Shown piece by piece: positions 12,701 to 24,700 of a DNA stretch of 64,000 nt; within the stretch, counting starts at the first letter, position 1; every line of letters starts with the position of its first letter. A program made the position numbers and the translations under genes. Location of the stretch: contig CM037850.1 of NCBI GenBank assembly GCA_021234535.1, positions 2,170,001-2,234,000 on the forward strand. Reading direction: 5' to 3'. This DNA comes from Stichopus chloronotus (lineage: Eukaryota; Echinodermata; Holothuroidea; Aspidochirotida; Stichopodidae). Below the pieces are notes generated by a model that ran no database searches, was not told where the DNA came from, and saw only the letters and a program-made list of their open reading frames with translations.

Positions 12701-15700
12701 GAGAAAACTTCCAAATCATCTTTCCTCCTATTAATGCGTCATATTGGAGTCATTACTATGCATCATGTACAGTTTACAGTACATCCTGGGCTCAAGTTTA
12801 AATAGACTTTAAAGAACTTCATACTTAACTGAGTGTCTTTATGGAGATGTCGCGTAGGGTTGATTATACCTGTACATCTAGAACCCCAAAAACGAAGCTA
12901 ATTCAGCTTCAGTTTTTTTTTGTCAATGTTCCATTTGTTCCCTACTTCATTTGTTCCATGCAACCAGATTTCAGTAAACTTCTTTAGCTTGTTTTTGGCA
13001 GTAACAGTTATTTGTTGATGCATTGAGTTGAGCTACTGTCAGTGCCCTTCTTTGGCATTACTTTTGCTATGCCCTTTTTGAAGAGTATTTCAAGCCCTGT
13101 GTATTTATGTGGATATCTGACACAGTATTTTCAGATTATGGATCGGTGGGTGACTTGACAGTTACCTCAATATCAAGCAATTTCCAACATTTGAGGCACA
13201 TACTGTACTGAAGAATGAGACTCTATGACGAAAACAACAGCTCTCATCTTAATAAAGACAAAAGAACAAACCATGGGTCATTCTTTTCATAAATTGTAAG
13301 GGAGTTTGCATAACAGCTTGGAAGTATTTCATGTCACTCATTTTGATGAATTTCTGACCAGAAAGTTTGCCTTTTTGGATAACCTGTTAACATACCGTGT
13401 GTCTTCTGCTTTTATGTCTCTTAAGAACAGGGTATCTCAATTTCCACCAGAATTTTCCTTGTATACATGAAAGAGATGATGTAATCATCATATTTAGTGT
13501 GACGAGGTTTCCTTTTTCACGATCTCTCTGTGTTGCATTGGAGTAATCCTGAGTACCAGATCATTTATTAGTTGTTTGTATTTTCAAAGCCATGCCAACT
13601 TGAAAAAAAAATGTTATACCTGTGACTCAAGTACAAATTACTGAATAACAATTTAAAATAACAAATTGTGTTACTGTGCAGTATAGCTACTACGGTACTA
13701 ACCAAATTGTGTACAAGTTTGGCCTTCTAGACTTGAAAGCATCAGTTTTCCCCTTTAGTCAAAGGCATCCTTTATGCTTAATATCCCTGCACAGTATCAT
13801 GGCCTTTTGCAATTTACATTTCCATTGTCACCCACACACATTTACAGTAAGTTTTGTTCTTGTGAACCTAGAAAATAATGTTAATAGTTAATGGCATTAA
13901 TGACATGAATAATTGTGGGATGACAACTTAATTTTGAAAAGGCCAATCATTAATTGAACTTTAGTCATCCCTTGGACAAGCAACCAAAGTTGCTTCAACT
14001 CCAAGCTGATATTGTATCAGTCAATTGTTGATGTAGGGCTACGTTTTATAACCATCTCCTCAAGTGAGGCGTGTGATTTTGTTTGTTCAGTAATTGTCGA
14101 TTTGCAATATTCAGAAATGGTGTCAGCATATTAATCAATTAAGAAGTCATTCATGAGGAAAACATGCAGAACGGTGTGAATGCCTATCAAGAACCACCTC
14201 TCCATGTCCTTAGGCAGTAATGATGCTGTAGCTGGAAAGGATATATTGCTTTTCTCAATTATGACAACTTTACTCCCATGTAGTCACCTTTGAGAAAAGT
14301 TTATCCTCTGCTACTGTAATAAGCTTGCAGTGATGAGACTTTTAAACTTGAGTTGATACAAACATTTTTGTCGGTTTAATTCTGTATTTGTTGACTCATA
14401 AAAAGAAAATTAGAAACCTAGTAACAAATCTAAAACTTTAGTATTGCACTGAGTGGTCGAATATGGAATATGAGAGAGAAAAAAGGTGGAAAACTTGTTT
14501 ATCGTTGGCAAAATAAGAAGGAATGGAAAAGAGTAATAAATTGTGATAAAAAAGTACAAGTAACATCAGTTGTCACAGACATTGACCAGTCAAGTTTTAG
14601 GATGTTGAATAGCATGTGGAGCACTCTAAATTTGGCACAGTACAGTACATGTAAATTTATGTGTAGGCATACTAAATTGTTTTGAATTTTTTTGAAATGT
14701 GCAATTTGTTAAGTCACATACTGTATTGCACAGAAATATGAACTAAAATCACAACAGAATAATACAGAATGTGTACTGTACAGTATTTACCACCATCCAC
14801 AGAAAATCAGAGGAATTTCCCTTTTGAAATACAGTAAAATTGCCATAAAATACAGAAAAATTACCACTAATTTATAAAATAGATCAAATATTAATGATGT
14901 TGATGCTATGGCAGTCCATGATGTGTGTGTCTGTAATGATCGTGCATGGGTGAACATTCTCAAAGCTGTTTTAATGCCCCACATTATCAAACTCTGAATT
15001 TAAAAACTGAACTTCTTTAACCTAATAACAAATGCAGTAGTTTCCAAACTTTGTTTTCACTTAATTGTGCAGTACATCTCTTCTTGGTTCCCAATTTACT
15101 GAATTGTTTTCTGTGATTTTACTTCAAAATATGTGATTTCTGTTTTGACATCAATATGGGCAAGTTTACCAGGGTAGTCATTTCACAGGAAGGGAGGATA
15201 GTACATCCCTATTAGCTCAGCCAATTCATCAGAGATTGTATCCATGGTGATGAATCCACACTTTTGGCAAATTTATCCTTGGATTCTTTCAATTATAAAT
15301 GTAACTTGATTAAGAACCACCTCAGTAAAGTCGCTGTGTATGGCAAAATAAAAAAAGTGATGGATTGTCACCATTTTAATCTAGTCAATTTAAGGTGCTA
15401 CCTTTTTTTCTTTTGTCCATTCAGTATTCAGTGAAAATGTGCAGTATTGTATGTACAGTATTGTAGTAATTTTGTTGTTCCTAAAATACAGATGTGACTT
15501 TAATGAATACATATGCACATACAGGTATTTTTATTGGTTTATACTGTATGATAGTCGGAACTTTTGTAATCTTGCATACGTGTGTGTGCGTGTGTGTACT
15601 GTATGTATACATGTCCGTGATGCCGTACCATGTAAACACAATATCTCATGAAGGGAAGCTTGGGTGGATCCCATATTTGGTGTGTTGGTGTACCACTCTG

Positions 15701-18700
15701 AGTAGACAAATCCTGTCATTCTTGGTTGAGGTCAACGATCATTTCGGGTCAATAGGGGTTTAAATTGTGAAAACCTTGTGAAGAGGAGAACTCAAGAAGG
15801 GAAGCTTGGAGAGTTCTCGTATTTACTATGTAAGTGTACCACATTAGTAGAAGAACCCTGTCATTTTTGGTGGCAGTCAAAGGTCATCTGGGGTCAACAG
15901 GAGTCAAATTCTGAAAACCTTGTAAACACAATACCTCAAGAATGAAGCTTAGACGGAGCTCTTGTAGTATATACCCTGTATGGAACTTCGGTATTAAATT
16001 GAGTGTACTAGACCCCAGATTTAATCACAATTTCACATTCATAGAATCCTGTAGGACTGATATTTTGTTACGTTTAGAAGATCCTGCACAGGTACCTCAA
16101 ATTTTGTCTCATGTTCAGAGAATCTGTAGTATACACCTCAAGTTCTGTCACCTTGAGAGAATCTTGTCCTTGAAGACCTTTAAGTTTTGTCATGCTCAGG
16201 CAGTCCTTTACACCTCAGATTTTATCATGTTTATAGAATTTTGTGACTCCTCAGATTTTGTCATGTTTAGAGAATCCTTTAGACATCAGATTCTCCGACA
16301 TTCAGAACATCTAGTAGACCTGAGCATATTTTGCCACATTCAGAGGAGCTTGCCCACCTCAAATTTTGTCTTGTTCAGAGAACCCTTTTGACCTCAAGTT
16401 ATATTTTTTTTTTCAAATTCAGAGAAGCGAATTAGACCTCAGATTTTGTCACATGCTGAAAACCTGTGGTTCTCAGATATTGTACCACACCTTTACAGTA
16501 CAGTATGATGCATGAAGCTACTGTACATCTTCATTCAGTACTTACTGTACTGTACATACCATGCTGTACAGTACTGCAACAAAGTAGTTTCCTGCCTTGG
16601 TCATACTGTAGGTGCTCGAAGGCATGCACACCGTATGTCAGAGAATCACGTGTGCAGTACAGGACAAGACATGTTATCACTTACAGGCCCCACCTGTATG
16701 TATACCATATATTATGATACTTGGAACTTCATTGTACCTTACTCTGTAATTTAAAAAATAATTATAACTATAATGTTTATCGATGTACACAGAGGATGAG
16801 ATCCAACACTCGCCGCAAAACAGTCCGGCTATCAGGAGGGATTCAGAGTTTGCCATGCATGAACAATTCCAAAAAGCCATGCAAGATCTCAGATTTAAAT
16901 TTGACCATGGTGAGTCATGACACTGGTTTTGCTACACGCATTTCGTTATCATCCCCACTAAAAGCTTACTGCTTTCTTCTGGTGGCATTTCACTTTCTGG
17001 GAACCGTCTCTGTGTTTGGCTCTTTTACATTTGGCACTTTCTTTGTCTAGTTTTCTGGGCACTTATCTTGTAGTGCAGTATTCTAGTATTCAGTGAACAT
17101 CTCACCTTGAGAATCTGCACAGTAAACTTGCATCATCTTCTCTTCATTTCTTCCCCCCCTCCACAACCCACCACACCTCAGTGCCTCCCCCCTCCATTTT
17201 TTTCTCCTAAACTGAATGTTAATTGTCATAAGGGATATTTTTAGGGTGAGATTGGTTGTCTGGTTCTGCTTGGTCATTGGCAAGTGAGTTCAGAAAGAAA
17301 TGTTTCTATTTTTAAAAGTTCGTGTGACATGCATGTACATGAGCTGGATTTATTCAAAAGTTGCAGAGTAAAACCCTGAACGAAAATCCGTTGAAATTGT
17401 GTTTTTATCTCTTATTGTTTTTGAGAGATGGCTCCTCAAAGTTTGATGAAACTGGAAATTACTGTATGATGACTTGGAGTGTTGTGCAGAGTTGGTATTT
17501 TGTAAAATACTTTATTTCACATTAGTGTGTGATATTATTATTATTGGTAAAGAAGAAGATAGTACCTGCTTTCAAAACAAAACCTTTTAGCCATGTAAAA
17601 TTTCTTGAAATAAAGGTTCAGTAAACGAAGGATAAGATACTGTAAGCACATTTAAAGTGAGTCCCTGTCATACAATAAATTTGCATACAGTAAGTAGCAA
17701 TGTTACTTCATGGTGCAAGTGTATAAGAATTTACCCGTAGAATTGTCAATTTGGTGGAATTTGTGGCTAGTTTATATATGTTTTTAATGATTTTAACAGA
17801 ATTTGTGGCTATGATTTTCAACGGTCTTATTGATTAATACATACAGTAGCAAATATTGCAAAATTTTCATGTCACACAACCCTTTATGACTGATGAATAT
17901 TATCCAAAGTTTCTTTTTTATGTCAAAATATGTCAGTCATCGTGAAATTGGTTGTTTTGTATCTTGTATACAGTACTGTACAGTACAGTAGTTCTACAAG
18001 TTGCATTCGCTATATGTACACATAAATGGCTTTTACTGTAATCTGTGCTGTAAATTTATTTCTTTCTAGAATTAAAAAGTGCTACAAGCACTGATGTTTG
18101 CTGTTGGACATGTTCATTAAAGCTGGAAATGAGTTGTACTTGCAATCGCCCTCTCATCTACAGTATCTTTGCTCTTTTTCAGTGTTTCCAGGAAGAAAAA
18201 GGGTCACCTGTAAAAGATCATCTGTCACAAAATATGAAAGAGAGCTACAGTACTTTATGCCTTCATCTTCCTTATCGTGTGAAAATTGTCCCGACGTTTT
18301 TCATCGGCCCTACAAAATTACTGTAATACTGTCCAAGAAAGCCTAACTGTCACTTACCGTTACTTGAAATCAAATAGACCAAGGGAAACGGATGTATGCA
18401 AAATTGGGACGGTGACTACAGTATAATACATTTGACTTTCCAGACTTGCCACACTATGGCAAATGTTCAACCCATATTCCAGCCTTATAAGGTCTTAAAT
18501 ACCTGTACTTCAACTCTGGTTTGTTACTGTTGATGTACAGTTCTGATGAAAACTGCAGCTCTATGAATGAAGACATTTAATTCCCTGTGATTGCAAAGAG
18601 TTGAATAATAGGCCAAGGACCGTAGGTGCGAGGTGGAACTGCTAACACCTTTTTATTGCTGTAGAATAATTACTATATACTTTTCCAACTTGATGCTTTT

Positions 18701-21700
18701 TATTTTAATGGCTACCATTAGTTTAGAGACATGTTGCATAGATCTAGTAATCTGAAACTAAGGATAAAGGGAACTACTGTACGTATCAAATGTACAGTAC
18801 AGTATCTTTATCCTGTGATATGGATAAGTTGGTAATACAAAATTATTTTAGATTTTACAATTTATCGTAAAACATAATTTTCCCCAGATGGAAATTACGT
18901 ATGCGCAGCACCTGCTTTTATATCAAATTTGACTTGAGGGTGCATGAAGCTATAGTATTATATTTTTTTGTTACCCTCTGTCTTATCGCATTCTGTCTTT
19001 TCTAGTTCTGTCTTTTCTACATTATGCATCTGAACAATTTTCCTCCACCCCCCAAAAAAGAGGAAAAGATGCAATCTTTAGACAAAGTTTTACAGAACAT
19101 CTGCCTCAGGAAATAAAAATTTGTGTAAATGCACAGTACATATACAGTAAACCTTCCGTTGCAAAACAAGTGTTAATGAAAATATTAGAATTTGTAATTT
19201 TTGCCCTTACCAAAAAAATAGGAAGATATGGTTGCTATGGTAACAGGGTGGTCAGAAGGTGGTTGGTTAACCATGCGCGATATAAATCTTGCTGATAATG
19301 AGCATGCATTTTGATGTCCCGATTTCTGATTAATGTTCACATTGTATTGCCATTCTCGAAATGTGTTTCTTTAGGCTGATAAGTTCTGTAGTGTCAGTCG
19401 CAATCAATATCCTGTAGGAAATTTTCAAGATATTCTGTACATGCCACAGTACAGTAATTACTGTAGTTCCTACTGATATTGTGTTAGTTGGACCTTCCCT
19501 AATCATTTCTTATAAATTTTCTTCTAACAAGGACATGCTGATGCAACACTTAGTGATAACAAGCACTGTAAATCTTAAAGATTTTGTTAATTTAAAAGTA
19601 TTTTTTCCTGTTCAAGACTGAAAACATTCCTTCCATAGTGAGCTATTTGTACTTGTACAATTGTAGTATGCACACATACTGTTCCATCACTGTGTGTTGC
19701 ACCAATACCGCAATTGTGGCATTGTAATGAATAATAGCGAGAGGAAGTGTTTCCTTTTAGAGATGCATCCTCCAATGTTAAATGATTATTCATTGATTAG
19801 TGTGATCCATCAACACAATGTTAAATGAATATTCATTGATTAGTGTAATCCATCAACACAATGTTAAATGAATATTCATTGATTAGTGTTATCCATCACC
19901 ATTGTGCCCTTTATTTTCAGCATATTAAGTTTATCACTGTATAGTATCCTGTATTAAGTGTGTGCTTTAAATGTCTTGTCATAAAAAGTGCAAGTTATTC
20001 TGTGGCTGTATTAAGTGTAAATGTAACAGCACTTCTATCTGAATTTGCACATGACCTTCAAAGTCCCACAGTATTTTTCCTTTGTTTCTTAGTCTGCCTT
20101 TCTCAGGTTATCTTCATTAACTACTTTCTTGTTTTTCCTTTTCTCAAATTTATCATGCCTTTTCAGTGCATTTTAAAAATCAAACTGTCATACAGTTGTC
20201 CTGTGCTGTGCATATATACTACAGTAGCCTAATGTACAGTGTTTGTGGTCCAGTGACAGAGTACCCTACTGTATGTCTGCATCTTTTTTGAGAGCTACAC
20301 TTACTGTAAGTTACTGCACAGCGAACTTGGTTTGTCCAAAAGTAAATTTCAAGGAATCTGGTATCTCATACAGTTTTCTTAAAACAACTGTGTAGCATCC
20401 ATGGTGACCTCCGTGCAATAATTCATGCAAACTGAACTGTGTAGAAGTGCTACCAGTATTCAGCAACTGTACAGTATATGTGTGAAGTTGTGCATTACTA
20501 AAAATGAAGACCTCTCTAATAAGTGAAATAAATGTTGTCATAAGTGACATAACTCAATCTCAACATCGTAAATTTGTTGTTTTGATTAAAAACTTGTTTC
20601 TGCAGTGTGCTTATGACATTCTGTACTAATAATAGTATAACATTCATGACCTGCAACAGAAGCAAATGATTTTTGGATTTTACATGAACATTGATCGTCG
20701 TAGAATCAACATCCTCTGTTGTCTGTCCTCTAGCCAATCGTACTTGATGGAATTCATGTTTATGTCTTATCTACTGTAGACAGTTACCACTGACTCGGTA
20801 CTGTAGGTTTATTTATCACATCATATCGTACAGGAAAAGTCAACACGTGATTTGGATATGTACGAAACAGAAAAAGTTTTTTGGGAGTAACGTGCTGCAT
20901 CATAAATCAGCAGTGTGGTTTCCATTTTCATGGCAGGGATAATTTTTTCACAATTCTGATTTAATACTGAGTACTTTGTAATTTCTTCTCTATCTTTAGT
21001 TCATATCTCTCTCTCTCTCCGTCAGATCGCCAGCTCGGTGATTCAGGACAGATCAATCCCCTCTGCCCGATAAGCAGAGAAGCCATTGTAGCAGAACGGA
21101 TCGCCCAGATCGGTGATAGGATCATGGAAACACACGGCAAGGAGTTGGAACAGGCACTCCGTACTGTCATGGAGAGCAACGATGGAAAACTCAGCTATGC
21201 CCTCTTCAAAGCAGTCCTGAAAGAGACGATTAAATCACACGTCCCAGGCTGGTATCACGTAAGCTACATCAGTATTACATCATGTCATTGCTATGCCCTG
21301 TTTGGTATTTTATCACGTTTCTCAAGTACAGTGGTTATGCATGCAGTAAGTCATGCATCCAGTCAGAATATTCAGAAATAGCATTTCCCTTGTCACTCAA
21401 AACTTAGTTTGATTACAGTCGAAAGAAAAGACAAAAAATTAATCAGAACACTAATATCAGATGGAGAGAAAAGAAAAAAAAAAGATCCTTTCTCGAATAT
21501 CCTTGAAATCTGGTTAAATCAGGTACGACTGTATCATCAGCTATTTGTGGGATCATGCAATTTGTATTTTGACGTGGATCAGACCCATTGACAGCCTGCA
21601 GCTAAGGTGAGATGATCTGGACTAAGTCCCGATAAATGTCCAGCTCAGTTTCTCTTGAGATCAGATCTGTTAGTTGTGGATCAGTTCCACAGATATCACT

Positions 21701-24700
21701 TCCTTCTGAATCAGATCAATTTATTCCATCAGCTCCGTTAAGGAAAGCATCCTTTTCTGTCCTTTGGTTCATAGTCTTGGCTTGTGAAATTCTGCTCATT
21801 TGGGGAATAAATTTCTCATATTCAAGTCAGTAATGAACTGTGCTGTTTTGCTCCATCTTGGTTTAGGCATTGAAATGAATTTACAGTCCGTATTCTTCAT
21901 TCGGTATGTCGAAAAAGCCGTGACGGTGTGGGATGAAGTGGAATAGAAACTGTTTTCATCCCTTTCAGATTTCATTTACAACACTTTTTTTTTAAGATGT
22001 TGTACATATTTGACAAAGTAATTTTGAATGCTATGCATAATTTTTTTTGTATTTACGTATTACAGCTAGACAAACCTGATGGTTTATTGCACCAGAAAGT
22101 GTCAAAGTGTAGTGGGAGAGTAGCTATCAAAGGGAAACTATTTTGCAAGATTTGTGAGATGCTTAAATCTTTTGATTGTCACGTGCAATAGTATTCACTG
22201 TACATATGTAATAATTTTGCTTTTACCTTCCAGTTGGCTGTAACTTTAAACTTTACTAGACATTTAGCGGTGGGACTTTTATGGACCGGTAGTCGAGGGA
22301 TAGAATCTGTGTCCGATTTTGCAACACGATACATCGAAGAGAATTTAGCAGAGACGATATTGGACCAAGGTGGATGGGTAAGTTTTTTACCCCACATGCT
22401 CATTGTTTCTAAGTCACTGATTCTACAGTGAGTCATTGTTTCTTGTGTAATTTTATTATACAGGGATGTAATGTACACTCACAAAACGTAATGGTAAAAT
22501 AAGAACTCCATAACTTTTAGGTAAAATTGTACACACAGTTAATGTAAGTCTTACATTGTGTTTATAACAATTTTACTACAATGGAGTAAAATTTACCAAA
22601 ATTATGTAGAATTTACATATACTGTTTACCTAAATTATGTAAAATAAGAACTCCATAAATTTTACATATAATTAATGTAAACACTATATGTAAATTCTAC
22701 ATAATTTTGGAAAATTTTACTACATTTTAGTAAAATTGTTATATACACAATGTAGGACTTACATTAACTGTGTGTAAAATTTTACCTAAAAGTTATGGAG
22801 TTCTTATTTTACCGTTACGTTTTGTGAGTGTATGACAGTAGAACCTCCAAGCACTGAAGTTGCATCAGAAAATGCTAAGAAACCTTTGTTAACATATGTG
22901 ACAGTTTGGGTTGGGTGGTACCCCCAAAAATTCAGTATGGCTACTTTTGGCATGTCAGTACAGGTAAATGGAGGAACTGGTACTTTTTGTAACACAAGAG
23001 GATTTCTGAAAGGTTACATGAATTCAGAAGTGAGCTGGGATTGCAAAGTAGCCCACATTTCTGAAATTACTGTAAACTGTATGTTAACTCATGAAAGTAG
23101 TCCTGAGAAGCAATTTTTATCACAATATTGATGTGTAGCCTTTACTTGTGTATCAAGCTGTGTTTTTGAAAGCTGACAAAATGGGACAGTCTATTTCCAA
23201 GTAAAATACTAACATTAAACAAGGCACCCACCATCAGTCTGCTATTTTAACTAGCCACAGAACAGCATCCTGAATTTTCAAAAAACTGCAAAATTTAACA
23301 GGATTGATGCATAGAAATCCTAGCACTTAAAAAATAGCTTAAAGATTATCTCTGTATGTAAAAACATTGCCTATTTGTGATTATAGACTAATTTGGTGAA
23401 GTACCAGAACTGTTTGTAGGCAAGTTTCAAAAGTGTTAAAATCTAACAGATCTAACATTAGGAACTAAGCCCTGCTTCCTTAGAAATCCAGTATACATAA
23501 GAATGACATCAAAGACCAGTATGTGAAGAACAAATTCTCAGGCTATACGTACATAATATATGGTAAACGTTGAAAGAAGAACTGTTTTGCCAACAGAGTG
23601 AGGACACCGCAAATCCTGGTCAGCTCCATTTGCTCAGTGTGTTAGCTAGCTTGACATCATCGTGGCATATATGTGTCTCTATTTTTACAGTATAGTTGAA
23701 GTTAGCATAGAAATTGGTCATTTGATTCACACTTGTCTAGGAGCAAATTTTGTCAATGCCAGGAACAGTATAGGTTGCAGCAGTCAAGGATACCTTTTAT
23801 CCATGACTATTATTCTGTCATACCCAATTAATTCTAGACTGTCTCAAAAACAATTCAGGCCAAAAAGACATTCATTTGATGCAAACCGGGGATCTTTCTG
23901 ACTCATGTAATACCAGAAAGAGGTGTTTTTGGTTGCAGTGAGCCTAAAGCTCATATTATATCCTGTAGGCCAATGTTGTTGGCATCAAATCTTGAATGCT
24001 CAAATTGACTTCATTCCTCACTTACCTGTCTCAGCACAACAAATGCACTCCCATCTAACGTGCAAAGAGTACTGGTAACCTTTAACAACGCCCTTGCCGC
24101 CCTCCGGTCTAATACCGGACTAGCGCCGGAATAGCCTTGAACGTTATGATTTTTGAGCTGTTGTTTTATGTGTATACATGAAACCATAACGTGTGCTGTG
24201 ATTTATTACTTCTAGTCGATGGCATCATATTGTTAGGAAATCTGGTTACCTGGTGCTTGGTAAGTTTTACTGTACCAGTGGTAGTAATTAACAGTTAGGC
24301 CTCAGTCCATCAGAGTAGTGTTGATACCAAAGCTCTGTACCTGGTGCAAAACTTGAGTTCCGGAATACCACCCAAACCAAATGGCAATGTTTGTGAAGGA
24401 TTTCTGTAACATCTATGAAAAGGGTCATATCACCACTGCCAAAAAAAAAGAAAAAGAAAAAAAGAAATAGTATTCAAAAACCTTACCCTTTGCGTAAAGA
24501 TTCACGCCACCTTTTGAAAAAGATCTATAGCACCTTTTCAGAAAAAAAAAAATCCAGCAAACATTGTTTGAAGTTTCTCACAAGTTGTTTTTAGAGATTC
24601 ATGTAACGTCTCTCAAAAGGACCCAATGATATACTGATATCTTTTTAATAATGTTCTTAAAGTTTGGTAGTGAAATACTTTGAAATAAATTCTTTCTGCT

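Larger units (their letters stand above)
7884..16792 (+). other. intron 2 of the Bcl-2-like gene
   Basis: About 8.9 kb. It holds a C run (8046-8060), two hairpin elements (10163-10253 and 10509-10678), a 144-bp tandem repeat (about 15638-15950) and a 35-43-bp minisatellite (about 16009-16486), followed by TACTGTAC-rich DNA up to exon 3. The open frames inside are not supported as genes. Confidence 0.8.
16910..21025 (+). other. intron 3 of the Bcl-2-like gene
   Basis: About 4.1 kb. It contains the second copy of element family W (about 17316-17882), several TACTGTACAGTA-like clusters and a 43-bp tandem repeat (19773-19899). The acceptor has a strong pyrimidine tract (TCTCTCTCTCCGTCAG). No other gene was recognised. 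Confidence 0.8.

Noticed and set aside
15942..16391. 149-codon plus-strand frame with a repeating FVMFRE-type peptide
   Set aside because: The repeats follow the DNA minisatellite, the frame has no ATG-based gene context or splice pairs, and units drift in length.
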